NCBI GenBank assembly: GCA_041687675.1
Contig: JAWLBM010000013.1
Coordinates: 34,170-98,169 of the forward strand
DNA from: JAWLBM01 sp041687675
Lineage (GTDB): Bacteria > Pseudomonadota > Alphaproteobacteria > Rhizobiales > Pleomorphomonadaceae
DNA length: 64,000 nt
Direction of reading: 5' to 3'
Positions within the stretch are counted from its first letter, which is position 1; every line of letters begins with the position of its first letter. Below the pieces are notes generated by a model. It ran no database searches. It had not been told where the DNA came from and saw nothing but the letters and a program-made list of their open reading frames with translations. Both the position numbers and the translations under genes were made by a program. This document shows positions 1 through 11,921 of the stretch, in pieces.

Positions 1-3108
<3,108 letters not shown>

Positions 3109-3116
<8 letters not shown>

Positions 3117-6100
3117 GCTGCGTCTCCCTGGCCGCCTCGACGCGCCAGATGGCGAACGGAAGGTCCGATGGGTCGAGGTGAATTCGCTGGTACTTGCCCG
3201 CGAGGGTGAAGCGGTGACCGCGCATCAGGTCGGTCAGCTCCAGCGCCGCGTGGTCGGACAGGCCGAAGCGCCAGAACGGCAACTCCACGTCGGCGCCCTG
3301 CGGGGCGTGGGGGTCGAGGCTGATGGCGATCAGGAGCACGTTGTCCCGGTTCGTCGTCGCCTTCTCGTAGAAGATCACCCGGTCGTTCCTGGCGGTGAGG
3401 AAGTGAATGCCGAGGTGCGAGTGCAGCGCCGGGTTGTCGCGCCGGATCCGGTTCAGCTGCGTGATCTCGGAGACGATGTTGCCGGGGCGGTTCCAGTCCC
3501 AGGCCCGGATCTCGTACTTCTCGGAGTCGAGGTACTCCTCCTTGCCGGGCACCGGGCGGCCCTCGCAGACCTCGAAGCCGTTGTACATGCCCCACAGGCC
3601 CGACGTGGTCGTCGCCAGCCCGGCGCGGATGAGATAGGCCGAGCGCGGCGCGTTCTGCAGGAAGCCGGGGTTGATGTCGGGCGTGTTGACGAAGAAGTGC
3701 GGGCGGAAGAAGTCGCGCGGCGCCTCCGTCGTCAGCTCCTCGAGATAGGTCTCCAGCTCCCACTTGGTGTTGCGCCAGGTGAAGTAGGTGTAGCTCTGGG
3801 AGAAGCCGATCTTGGCGAGGCGGTACATCACCTTCGGCCGGGTGAAGGCCTCGGCGAGGAACACCGCGTCCGGATGGGTGGCGCGGATGTCGGCGATCAG
3901 CCATTCCCAGAAGGGGAAGGCCTTGGTGTGCGGGTTGTCGACGCGGAACAGCCGGACGCCCTGCTCCACCCAGAACAGCACCACGTCGCGGAGCGCGATC
4001 CACAGCGAGGGGATCGAGCCAGGCGTGTAGAAGTCGACGTTGACGATGTCCTCGTACTTCTTCGGCGGGTTCTCGGCGTAGCGGATCGAGCCGTCCGGCC
4101 GCCAGTCGAACCACTCCGGGTGCTCCTTCAGCCAGGGATGGTCGGGCGAGCACTGGATGGCGAAGTCGAGCGCGATCTCGAGTCCGTGGTCGGCCGCCGC
4201 CGCGACCAGCCGGCGGAAATCGTCCAGCGTGCCGAGTTCCGGGTGGATGGCGTCGTGGCCGCCGGCCTCCGAGCCGATCGCGTAGGGGCTGCCGGGATCG
4301 TCCGGGCCGGCCTTCAGGGAGTTGTTGCGGCCCTTGCGGTTGGTCTGGCCTATCGGGTGGATCGGCGGGAAGTAGAGCACGTCGAAGCCCATGGCCTTCA
4401 CCCGCGGCAGTTCGCCGATGACGTCGTCGAAGGTGCCGTGGCGGCGCGGGTCGCCGCTCATCGAGCGCGGGAACAGCTCGTACCAGGAGGCGAAGCCGGC
4501 GCCGATCCGCTCCGCATCCACCGGGATCGGCCGCTCGAGCCGGTAGCGGAAGCGGCGCAGGTCCGCCGCCTTCATCAGCTCCGCCGTCTCCGGCCGGGTG
4601 AGTTCGGCGAGGCGGATGGCGTCGTCGTCGGGCTCCAGCCGCTCCAGGAGGGCCTCGAGGCCGGCGGAGACCTCGTCGTCGCGGTCGCTGCCCGCGAGGG
4701 TCTCCTCCACAAGCCGCCGGCCCTCCTCGAGCTCCAGCGACACCCGCAGCCCGGCGGCGTGCTTCTTGCCCAGTTCGTCCAGGAAGGTGGCGAAGACGTC
4801 CTTCCAGACCTCCATCGTGTAGTACCAGCGGCCCAGCCGCTCGAGCGGCATCTCCGCCGTCCAGCGGTCGTTGCCGAGCGGACGCATCGGGGTCTCGCGC
4901 CAGTCCGTCTCGTCGGCTGCCCGCCAGAGCAGGATCGCGGCGAGCTTGTCGTGGCCGTCGCCGATGATGTCGGCCTCGACGGACAGGACGTCGCCGACGG
5001 TGCGCTTCACCGCGAAGCGGCCCTCGTCGACCGCCGGTTCCACCGCCTCGACGGCGAAGCGCGGCCAGCCGGTCGCCTCCTCGACGCCGGGCACGTCGAC
5101 GGTGGCGTCGATCACGGCGGAGGCCTCGCCCTCGAGCACCTGCACGTCGCCGGGGCCGAGGTGGATCCGAGCGAGGCTGCCGACCTCCGGCGCACCGGCG
5201 ATGTCGACGAAGCGCTCGATCCGCCCGCCGGCCTCGGTGAGGAGGTGTCCCGCCTCCACCGACGCGGACCGGCGCAGGTCCGGGTTGACGACGACGAGGC
5301 GGGCCCGCCCGGCGCTGCGAAGGTCCGCGCCGTCGGCGCGCAGCACCGCTGTGAGCGGCGCGCTCGGCCCGGTCAGCGGCCGGATCTCGCCGCGGGCGAA
5401 GTCGGCGCCGCGGCCGGCGAGGAAGCGGTTCACGGTCGCGATCTCGCCGGTGAGGTCGACGCGGGCCCGCTCGCGGATCCGCTCGAGGTCGGACGGGGCG
5501 CCGCGGGTCCGCTCCAGCGGCTCGCGGGCGCCATATTCCATTCCCATCGGCACCAGGATGCCGTCGCCCAGCGAGGCGGCGAGCCAGAGGCCGCGGCCGA
5601 GCACGCGCCGGACCTCGTCGTCGCTGTCGCCGCCGGCCGCGAGGCGCGTTTCGAAGGGCGCCTCTGGAAAGGCGATCGCCGGCCCGATGCGGCGATGCAC
5701 GTCATGCTCGTCGATCACCCAGGGCGACCGGCAGTCCCACCAGCGCAGCGACGAGAACACGGCGTCGAAGCCGGCGTCGGCGATCGCCATCCGGTGCTCG
5801 AAGGCGATGCCGGGCAGCCAGGCCAGGAAGCGGGCGCCGGGCGCCCTCGCCCGCACCGCCGCGATCAGGTCGCGCCACTTCGACGGCGGCACCCGGTCGA
5901 TGCCGAGGCAGCGGAAGCCGGCGACGCCGCGCTCCGCCATCGCGGCGAGGCGGCCGGCGAGTTCGTCGAACACCGGGCTGGCGAGGTCGATCTCAACGGC
6001 GCCGCGCTCGGACGGGTCGATGCGCGGGTCCAGCGCCGCCTCGTCCGCCGAGACCTCGCGGCCGCCGGCGTAGAGCCCGCCCGAGGCCGCGCGGTCGGCG

Positions 6101-6390
6101 ACGAGGTCGACCATCAGCGACAGGCCGCGCCGGCCGGCCTCGTCGACGATGCGGGCGATCCCGTCCACCGCCGCACCCTCCCAGCCGAGGGCCGGGTGGA
6201 GGCGGTCCGGGTCGAAGGTGAGGAAGAGGTTGCGACAGCTGCCGGGATCGAAGGGCGGCGCCGTCAGGACCGTGTCGAAGCCCATCCCGGCGGCATGGTC
6301 GAGCCCTGCGCCCCAGTCGCCGAGGCGACCCATCACGAGTGGATGAACATAATAGATGCGGGGTGTCGATGGCCTTGCGTCTGTCATCAT
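3109..6390 (-). CDS. glgE: Alpha-1,4-glucan:maltose-1-phosphate maltosyltransferase with long N-terminal extension
   Basis: GlgE transfers maltose from maltose-1-phosphate onto alpha-1,4-glucan ends, using the product of the adjacent TreS-Mak. The protein has 1093 residues, against about 660-700 for the compact form. The catalytic core is in the C-terminal part: nucleophile D818 in FRVDNPHTK and acid E847 in FLAEAFTRP. Their spacing of 29 matches D394/E423 of the Streptomyces enzyme, an offset of 424. Residues 1 to about 420 look like a second, decayed GH13 barrel (DTVLTAPPF, MVDLVADRA, GFRCLG), with Leu where the nucleophile Asp of GFRxD would be. The start is one of two adjacent ATGs (6390/6387), followed by TDARPSTPRIYYVHP; longer reading-frame extensions run into the promoter region and are not credible. 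Confidence 0.93.
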
Positions 6391-6500
6391 CCGTCCGCGC
6401 TCTGGTTCCGACCGGAGGAGCGGACGACGACGTAGAAGCCCTTGCCGGAAGAGCGAATCCCCCAGAGAGCGGCGAACGTCGGCGCGTGCCCCACCGGGGA

Positions 6501-6527
6501 GGAACCACACGGAGCCCGGATGGTTCC
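6501..6527. promoter_or_regulatory. Symmetric EcfG-type promoter between glgE and the RraA-like gene
   Basis: The 320-bp divergent gap 6391-6710 has no convincing gene. It contains GGAACC-N15-GGTTCC, which reads as GGAAC-N16-GGTT on both strands. The EcfG consensus is GGAAC-N16/17-CGTT, so each strand differs by one base in the -10. On the minus strand it would give a transcript starting about 105 nt before glgE; on the plus strand it lies about 180 nt before the RraA-like gene. Trehalose and glucan metabolism is a usual target of the general stress response, which fits. It could also be just an inverted repeat. A TATAGA at 6627-6632 is a possible, weaker -10 for the plus-strand gene. Confidence 0.45.
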
Positions 6528-6710
6528 CCGATTGGTGGACACTTCGACCTGCGCGCACGGGCGGCGGGGCGCTGGCGGACCGCCTGAAAAAGCGCGGGCG
6601 GGGGACCGATCGCGTCGAATCTCCGCTATAGAAGGCGTCTCGCCGCCAGCCGGCCGGGCGCCCTCGAAGAGCTGGCGCCCTCCCCGCCACCCGCCCGCGA
6701 CCTCATACGG

Positions 6711-7427
6711 ATGACCCCTATGCCCCTCGATCCTCGCGCCATCGAAACGCTCCGCGGCGTCTCGACCGCGACCCTCACCACCGTGCTCCTGAAGAAGGGG
6801 CTCCGGAACGTCTGGATGCGCGGCACGCGGCCGCTCCGGCCCGGCCAGCCGCGGATCGTCGGGCCGGCCTTCACGCTGCGCTTCGTGCCCGCCCGCGAGG
6901 ACCTCGCCACGCCCGCGAGCTGGGCCTCGCCGATCTCCACCCGCGCCGCCATCGAGGCGATGCCCGAGGGCTGCGTCGCCGTGGTCGGCTCCGCCGGCGT
7001 TCGCGACGCCGGCATCTTCGGCGACATCCTCTGCGCCCGGATGAAGAAGCGCGGGGCCGCGGCGCTGGTCACGGATGGCGTGGTGCGCGACGCGGCCGGC
7101 GTGCTCGGCACCGGGCTTCCGGTCTGGTGCGACGGCGTGGCGGCGCCGCCGTCGGTCGCGGGCCTGACCTTCGTCGGCTGGCAGGAACCGATCGGCTGCG
7201 GCGGCGTGGCGGTGTTCCCGGACGACATCGTGGTCGTCGACGACGACGGCGCGGTGCTCGTTCCCGCCGCGCTCCTCGACGCGGTGCTCGCCGAGGCTCC
7301 CGAGCAGGAGCGGGTGGAGGCCTGGATCATGGAGGAGGTCGACCGCGGCGTGCCGCTGCCGGGGCTCTATCCGATGAACGAGGAGACCCGCGCCCGCTAC
7401 CAGGCAACGAAGAAGGAGACCGAGTGA
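6711..7427 (+). CDS. RraA-like / 4-hydroxy-4-methyl-2-oxoglutarate aldolase family protein
   Basis: This 238-residue protein belongs to the RraA / HMG-CHA aldolase fold family. Members are either metal-dependent 2-oxo acid aldolases or decarboxylases, or RNase E inhibitors. VGPAFTLRFVP and the LVTDGVVRD segment with its Arg-Asp pair are typical of the enzymatic branch. It overlaps the following DapA-like gene by one base (TGATG), so the two are coupled and probably catalyse linked steps on a small keto acid; a catabolic aldolase is therefore likelier than an RNase regulator. The start could be 6711 or the ATG at 6720; neither has a clear Shine-Dalgarno. Both this protein (from the second Met) and the next begin MPLDP. 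The substrate is unknown. Confidence 0.8.
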   Translation: MTPMPLDPRAIETLRGVSTATLTTVLLKKGLRNVWMRGTRPLRPGQPRIVGPAFTLRFVPAREDLATPASWASPISTRAAIEAMPEGCVAVVGSAGVRDAGIFGDILCARMKKRGAAALVTDGVVRDAAGVLGTGLPVWCDGVAAPPSVAGLTFVGWQEPIGCGGVAVFPDDIVVVDDDGAVLVPAALLDAVLAEAPEQERVEAWIMEEVDRGVPLPGLYPMNEETRARYQATKKETE

Positions 7428-8353
7428 TGCCCCTCGACCCGAGCGCCCGCGGCGTCTACACCATCGCCGCCACCCCGTTCCACCCGGACGGCCGGCTCGA
7501 CCTCGCCTCGCTCGACCGGCTGACCGACTTCTACGTCGGCTGCGGCGTCGACGGGCTCACGATCCTCGGCATCATGGGCGAGGCGAACAAGCTGGAGCCG
7601 GAGGAGGCCGAGGAGGTGGTGCGCCGGGTCGTCGCCCGCGCCGGGATCCCGGTCGTCGTCGGCGTCTCCTCGCCGAGCCTTGCCGCCATGCGCCGCCTCG
7701 CCCGCTTCTCCATGGACGCCGGCGCCGCCGGGGTGATGGTGGCCCCGGTGCCCTCGCTCAGGACCGACGACCAGATCACCGGCTACTTCGCCCAGGCCGT
7801 CGAGGCGATCGGCGAGGACGTGCCCTTCGTGATCCAGGACTATCCCCTCACCCTCTCGGTGGTGATGGCGCCGGAGGTGATCCGCCGGATCGTCGAGGCG
7901 CATCCCTCCTGCGTGATGCTGAAGCACGAGGACTGGCCGGGGCTGGAGAAGATCTCGCGCCTGCGCGCCTTCGAGGCCGAGGGCCGGATGCGGCACATCT
8001 CGATCCTCTGCGGCAACGGCGGCCTGTTCCTCGACTTTGAGACCGAGCGCGGCGCCGACGGCGCGATGACCGGCTACGCCTTTCCGGACATGCTGGTGGA
8101 CCTCGTCCGCCTTGCCGCCGAGGGACGTCGGGACGAGGCGCACGACCTCTTCGACGCCCACCTGCCGCTGATCCGCTACGAGCAGCAGCAGGGCGTCGGC
8201 CTCGCCGTTCGCAAGTACCTGCTGATGCGCCGCGGCGCGATCGCCAGCGAGGCGCAGCGCAAGCCGGGCAGCGCACTCACGGCGGCGGCCCGCGCCGAGG
8301 TGGACTACCTGCTGTCGCGCCTAGAACGGCGGGATCCGCGGGCGGCGACCTGA
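7427..8353 (+). CDS. Dihydrodipicolinate synthase (DapA) family protein
   Basis: A 308-residue class I aldolase/lyase of the DHDPS/N-acetylneuraminate lyase family. It has the Schiff-base lysine K166 in CVMLKHED, the general base Y139 in IQDYP, and GIMGEANKL in place of the usual G-TTGE loop. That unusual pyruvate-binding loop, and the coupling to an RraA-like gene, suggest a sugar-acid or keto-acid aldolase or dehydratase rather than the lysine-pathway DapA. The ATG at 7427 shares its first base with the stop of the upstream gene. The last 33 bases overlap, tail to tail, the small membrane protein gene on the minus strand. The exact reaction cannot be read from the sequence. Confidence 0.85.
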   Translation: MPLDPSARGVYTIAATPFHPDGRLDLASLDRLTDFYVGCGVDGLTILGIMGEANKLEPEEAEEVVRRVVARAGIPVVVGVSSPSLAAMRRLARFSMDAGAAGVMVAPVPSLRTDDQITGYFAQAVEAIGEDVPFVIQDYPLTLSVVMAPEVIRRIVEAHPSCVMLKHEDWPGLEKISRLRAFEAEGRMRHISILCGNGGLFLDFETERGADGAMTGYAFPDMLVDLVRLAAEGRRDEAHDLFDAHLPLIRYEQQQGVGLAVRKYLLMRRGAIASEAQRKPGSALTAAARAEVDYLLSRLERRDPRAAT

Positions 8354-8551
8354 GACCGTCCTCGACACGTGCTCGCGCATGGCGGCGGCCTCGGCCGCCA
8401 CCTGCCGGTTGGCGGCGCGGACGAGGCGGCTGCGGTGGCGCTCGCGGATGGCGCGGTTGGTCTGCCTCAGGTCCCACATCGCGCCGGCGAGGATCACGGC
8501 GAAGACGACGAGGGTGAGGACGAGGGCGGTCGGCGTGTAGAACATCTCCAT
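8321..8551 (-). CDS. Small single-pass membrane protein, paralogue A
   Basis: A 76-residue protein with one hydrophobic helix (about residues 5-26) followed by a basic tail containing AGAMWDLRQTNRAIRER. It closely resembles the protein encoded at 8765-9001: AGA-WD-R-T-RA-RE and a downstream AANR are shared, so the two are tandem duplicates. The ATG at 8551 has a strong Shine-Dalgarno (GGAGG) about 9 bases upstream. A possible EcfG-type promoter lies at 8600-8624. The gene ends inside the DapA-like gene on the other strand. I do not recognise the family; a stress-related envelope role is inference from the promoter and neighbours. Confidence 0.7.
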   Translation of the reverse strand: MEMFYTPTALVLTLVVFAVILAGAMWDLRQTNRAIRERHRSRLVRAANRQVAAEAAAMREHVSRTVSGRRPRIPPF

Positions 8552-8599
8552 GTCCTGGCCTCCTGACGCGGAAGGCTGTTCCTCCCGCTGGCCCCACCG

Positions 8600-8624
8600 A
8601 ACCGGTCACCGGCGCTCGCGTTCC
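8600..8624 (-). promoter_or_regulatory. Possible EcfG-type promoter for paralogue A
   Basis: Read on the minus strand, GGAAC (8624-8620) and GGTT (8603-8600) are separated by 16 bases, one base off the GGAAC-N16/17-CGTT consensus. It ends about 50 bases before the ATG at 8551. Support comes from closer matches ahead of the paralogue at 9001. Confidence 0.35.
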
Positions 8625-8764
8625 GCGCGGCGGCGATCACGTGAGCGGGAACGAACCGCCGCGCTGCCTCCGGGAAGGGCGGCGACGGCGGGCCGCCGGG
8701 ATGCCCGCCCCGCCGACGGCCGGGCGGTGCTCCAGGCGGGTCGGCGGGGCCGAGGCGCCCACCG

Positions 8765-9001
8765 TCACGGCTCCCGCGGCGGAACGGGCGCGCGGTTCTC
8801 CGGGGACGTCGGGCCGGCGCCATGCCGCGACGGCGGGGCGACACCCATCGGCGTGCGGTTGGCGGCGTCCATCAGGCTGCTGTGGCGATGCTCGCGCAGG
8901 GCGCGGTCGGTGCGGCGCATGTCCCAGACGGCGCCCGCGAGCACCGCCAGGAAGGTCATCATCGCAAGAAGCAGCAGGATCGGTGCGTAGTCGATCTCCA
9001 T
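8765..9001 (-). CDS. Small single-pass membrane protein, paralogue B
   Basis: A 78-residue protein starting MEIDYAP, with a hydrophobic helix over about residues 6-26, then AGAVWDMRRTDRALREH and a Pro/Gly-rich tail. It is a tandem paralogue of the protein at 8321-8551; the helix-WD-R-T-RA-RE-AANR layout is conserved and the C-terminal tails diverge. The ATG at 9001 follows AGGAGG with good spacing; upstream in-frame extensions would cross the promoter. It diverges from the AI-2E family transporter gene, and a two-sided EcfG-type promoter lies between them. The function is unknown. Confidence 0.72.
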   Translation of the reverse strand: MEIDYAPILLLLAMMTFLAVLAGAVWDMRRTDRALREHRHSSLMDAANRTPMGVAPPSRHGAGPTSPENRAPVPPREP

Positions 9002-9038
9002 CAGGGTCCTCCTGGTCGTAGTGACTCGTCCAGCAAAC

Positions 9039-9066
9039 GGAACGGGCCAGTTCCCGGCGACGTTCC
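9039..9066. promoter_or_regulatory. Two-sided EcfG-type promoter
   Basis: On the plus strand GGAAC (9039-9043) and CGTT (9061-9064) are exactly 17 bases apart. On the minus strand GGAAC (9066-9062) and CGTT (9044-9041) are also exactly 17 apart. Both are full matches to GGAAC-N17-CGTT. The plus copy would serve the AI-2E transporter (start 9145); the minus copy would start a transcript about 30 nt before the small membrane protein at 9001. Confidence 0.65.
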
Positions 9067-9088
9067 ACGACGGAGCATCACGACTGCG

Positions 9089-9114
9089 GGAACCCCGTGC
9101 CCGGCTCTCCCGTT
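9089..9114 (+). promoter_or_regulatory. Second EcfG-type promoter for the AI-2E family gene
   Basis: GGAAC (9089-9093), 17 bases, CGTT (9111-9114): a second perfect match in the same direction, placed so that transcription would begin about 25 nt before the ATG at 9145. Two full matches 50 bp apart in front of one gene are unlikely by chance. Confidence 0.62.
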
Positions 9115-9144
9115 CCTGACTCGAGCGCATGGAGGACCCAGGAC

Positions 9145-10299
9145 ATGTCGGAGGCCGGCCCGCACGTCCGCGAAGGGTCCGAGTCGCAGGTTCTTCGCTT
9201 TGAAAAACCAGTTGCCTTCTCGATCCACGTCTGCGCCTTCGTGCTCGGCGCCGGCGCGCTCTATCTCGGCCGCGAGGTGGCGCTGCCCGTCCTCCTGGCC
9301 ACCCTCGTCGCCCTGACGATCCGCCCCGTCGTGCGCTATCTCGACCGCCGCGGCATTCCCGCCGCCGCGACCTCCGTCGTGCTGGTCCTCTCCCTTGCCG
9401 GCGTGCTGGCGAGCGGCGTCTACGTCCTCAGCGGACCCGTCTCGCACTGGCTGCAGGAGGCCCCCTCGATCGGCCAGCAGGTGCGCTGGAAGCTGCAGAC
9501 GGTCCACGGCTCGGTCGAGGCGCTGAAGGACGTCGAGGAGCAGGTCGACGAGATCTCGGGCGGGGACGAGCAGGGTTTCGGCGACCCCCAGGAGGTGGTC
9601 ATCGCCGAACCGGGCTTCCTCGCCAACGCCACCTCCGTGGTCTGGGACCTGGCGACCACCCTCGGCCTGACTCTGATCCTGCTCCTGTTCCTGCTCGCCT
9701 CGGGGGACATGATCTACGAGAAGATCCTGAGGGTGCTGCCCACCCTCAGCGACAAGAAGGCCGCGCTCAGGATCATCCACGACATCGAGAAGTCGATCTC
9801 CCGCTACCTCGCCACGGTGAGCGTGGTGAACATGGGTCTCGGCGTCGCCATCGGGGTGGCGATGTGGCTGCTGGGCATGCCGAACCCTGCCCTGTGGGGG
9901 GTGGCGGCGACGCTGCTCAACTTCCTGCCCTACGTGGGCGCGATCATCGGGGTCGGAATGGTGGGCCTGGTGGCGCTGGTCACCTTTCCGGAGATCGGCC
10001 AGGCCGCCCTGGTGCCGGCGACCTACCTGGCGCTCACCATGCTCGAGGGCAACGTGGTCACCCCGATCATCCTTGGCCGGCGGCTGGAGCTGAACACCGT
10101 GGCGATCTTCCTCGGCATCGCCTTCTGGGGCTGGGTGTGGGGGCTCGCCGGTGTGCTGATCGCCGTGCCCTTCCTGGTCGCGGTGAAGCGGGTCTGCGAC
10201 CACCTGCCGACCTGGGCGCACCTCGGCGAGTTCCTCGCCGCCCCGCAGCATCTCAGGGCCGAGGGCGCCGGCGAGCAGGCGCCCCGGCCGGGCGACTGA
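9145..10299 (+). CDS. AI-2E family transporter (PerM/YdiK/TqsA-like)
   Basis: A 384-residue polytopic inner-membrane protein of the AI-2E/PerM family, whose members export small molecules or ions (autoinducer-2 export by TqsA, Na+/H+ exchange in others). It has paired N-terminal helices (about 20-80), an extramembrane segment rich in Glu/Asp (about 110-155), and the conserved C-terminal block with NFLPYVGAIIGV and the long helices ending GLAGVLIAVPFLVAVKR. The ATG at 9145 is preceded by GGAGGA. Two EcfG-type promoters lie just upstream, which points to induction under general stress. The substrate cannot be inferred. Confidence 0.88.
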   Translation: MSEAGPHVREGSESQVLRFEKPVAFSIHVCAFVLGAGALYLGREVALPVLLATLVALTIRPVVRYLDRRGIPAAATSVVLVLSLAGVLASGVYVLSGPVSHWLQEAPSIGQQVRWKLQTVHGSVEALKDVEEQVDEISGGDEQGFGDPQEVVIAEPGFLANATSVVWDLATTLGLTLILLLFLLASGDMIYEKILRVLPTLSDKKAALRIIHDIEKSISRYLATVSVVNMGLGVAIGVAMWLLGMPNPALWGVAATLLNFLPYVGAIIGVGMVGLVALVTFPEIGQAALVPATYLALTMLEGNVVTPIILGRRLELNTVAIFLGIAFWGWVWGLAGVLIAVPFLVAVKRVCDHLPTWAHLGEFLAAPQHLRAEGAGEQAPRPGD

Positions 10300-10306
10300 C
10301 CCCGGT

Positions 10307-11353
10307 TCAGCCGGGCGGCAGCAGCGGCGCTCGCCGCAGGGCGGCAAGGTCGGCGGAGCCGGTCGAGAAGCAGACGATCCGCAGCTGCCGGACGGTGACG
10401 GAGAGGCTCTGCACGACCTCCTCCGCGGAGAGGATCGCCGGCCCGATCAGCGCCGCCGCCTGGCCAACCAGGTCGGCGCCGAGCCGGATCGCCCGCGCCG
10501 CGTCGAGGCCGTCGCGGATGCCGCCGGACCCGATCACCATCGTCTCCGGGCAGGCCGCGCGCACGGCGACGATGGCCTCGGCCGTGGGGATGCCCCAGCC
10601 GGCGAAGGCGGCGGCGACGCGGGCGTCGGCCGGGTCGCCCGCCCGTTGCGCCTCCACCGCCGCCCAGGAGGTGCCGCCGGCGCCGGCGACGTCGATTGCC
10701 GCGACGCCGGCCTCGACCAGCCGCGCGGCGGTCGGCCCCGAGATGCCGTTGCCGACCTCCTTGACGACGATCGGCACCGGCATCTCGCGGGCGAGCCGCC
10801 CGATGCCGTCCAGCACCCCGCGCCACCGCCGGTCGCCCTCCGGCTGGACCGCCTCCTGCAGCGGGTTGAGGTGGACGATCAGCGCGTCGGCGCCGATCAT
10901 CTCCACCGCCCGACGGGCCTCGTCGAGGCCGTAGCCGGCGACGAGCTGGGCGCCGCCGAAGTTGGCGAGGATCGGCACGTCCGGCGCAAGGCGCCGCAGC
11001 TCCGCGGACAGGCCGAGCGAGCCGTCGCCCTCGAGCGCCACGCGCTGCGAGCCGACGGCGAAGGCGATGCCGAGTTCCTGGGCGGCCTCGGCGAGGTTGC
11101 GGTTGATCCCGGCCGCGCGGGCGGGGCCGCCGGTCATCGAGGAGATCAGCAGCGGCGCCCGAATGCGGCGCCCGAGGAAGGTGGTGGACAGGTCCACCTG
11201 GTCGAGGTCGAGCTCCGGCAGCGCCTCGTGGACGAAGCGCACCCGCTCGAGCCCGGTGGTCACCCGGCGGTCGGCGGCCCCGGAGAGCACGATGTCGAGA
11301 TGCTGGTCCTTGCGCCCCAGCATGGCGGCCGCCTGCGGCTTTGTCTCGTCCAA
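10307..11353 (-). CDS. fni: Type 2 isopentenyl-diphosphate delta-isomerase
   Basis: An FMN- and NADPH-dependent isomerase that interconverts IPP and DMAPP for isoprenoid synthesis. The protein has 348 residues, with the family's RKDQHLDIVL near the N-terminus, LLISSMTGG, GSQRVAL, HLNPLQEAVQPEGD, VVKEVGNGIS, DVAGAGGTSW and the FMN-phosphate loop IGSGGIRDG. An ATG exists at 11323, but the TTG at 11353 is preceded by GAGGGGGA at proper spacing while the ATG has no ribosome binding site, so I use the TTG. It lies 8 bases beyond the end of the convergent AI-2E transporter gene and stands alone. It is unrelated to the type 1 (Idi) enzyme. Confidence 0.92.
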   Translation of the reverse strand: MDETKPQAAAMLGRKDQHLDIVLSGAADRRVTTGLERVRFVHEALPELDLDQVDLSTTFLGRRIRAPLLISSMTGGPARAAGINRNLAEAAQELGIAFAVGSQRVALEGDGSLGLSAELRRLAPDVPILANFGGAQLVAGYGLDEARRAVEMIGADALIVHLNPLQEAVQPEGDRRWRGVLDGIGRLAREMPVPIVVKEVGNGISGPTAARLVEAGVAAIDVAGAGGTSWAAVEAQRAGDPADARVAAAFAGWGIPTAEAIVAVRAACPETMVIGSGGIRDGLDAARAIRLGADLVGQAAALIGPAILSAEEVVQSLSVTVRQLRIVCFSTGSADLAALRRAPLLPPG

Positions 11354-11445
11354 CGGTCGATTCCCCCTCGGCCCCGGTCCTGCCCGGCGATGATCGCCGC
11401 GATCGGCGACGCCGTGAAGGGGCATCAAGCGCACCGCCGCCCGCG

Positions 11446-11892
11446 TCAGCCGTAGACGGCGTTCGCCCGCTCCTCGAAGGCCTCGGCGAAGCGGCGGAAG
11501 GCCTTGTCGAACATCGCGCCCATCAGCGCGCCGAGGGTGCGGCTCTTGAACTCGTAGGTGATCCAGAAGCCGATTGCGCAGCCCTCGCCGTCCGGCCGGA
11601 AGGTCCAGCGGTTCTCCAGGTGCCGGAACGGGCCGTCGAGGTACTCGACCAGGATCTCGTTGTTCGGCCGGTCGAGCGTCACCTTGGAGGTGAAGGTCTC
11701 GCGGAAGAGCGCGTAGGCGACGGTCATGTCGGCGACCATCACCTCGCGACCGTCCTCGAGCGGGCGCTTCAAGCGCACGGTCAGCGCCTCGCAGAGCGGC
11801 ACGAAGCGCGGGTACTGCTCGACGTCCGCGACGAGGTCGAACATCTTGTCGGGCGCGTGGCGGACGCGGCGAGTGGTCTGGAAGGACGGCAT
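11446..11892 (-). CDS. COQ10-like / RatA family START-domain protein
   Basis: A 148-residue SRPBCC (START-like) protein of the COQ10/RatA family. It begins MPSFQTTRRVRHAPDKMFDL and carries VADVEQYPRFVPLC, the hallmark of ubiquinone-binding COQ10-type proteins that help deliver coenzyme Q to the respiratory chain. It lies about 29 bases after the lipA stop on the same strand, so the two are probably co-transcribed; lipA followed by this gene is a common order in alphaproteobacteria. E. coli RatA was described as a translation-inhibiting toxin, but the context favours the quinone role. Confidence 0.88.
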   Translation of the reverse strand: MPSFQTTRRVRHAPDKMFDLVADVEQYPRFVPLCEALTVRLKRPLEDGREVMVADMTVAYALFRETFTSKVTLDRPNNEILVEYLDGPFRHLENRWTFRPDGEGCAIGFWITYEFKSRTLGALMGAMFDKAFRRFAEAFEERANAVYG

Positions 11893-11921
11893 GCGGCTCG
11901 GGTCGGTCGGCCCCTCTTGTC

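Noticed and set aside
6600..6710. Housekeeping promoter from TATAGA at 6627-6632
   Set aside because: No acceptable -35 lies 16-18 bases upstream; mentioned only as a weak alternative.
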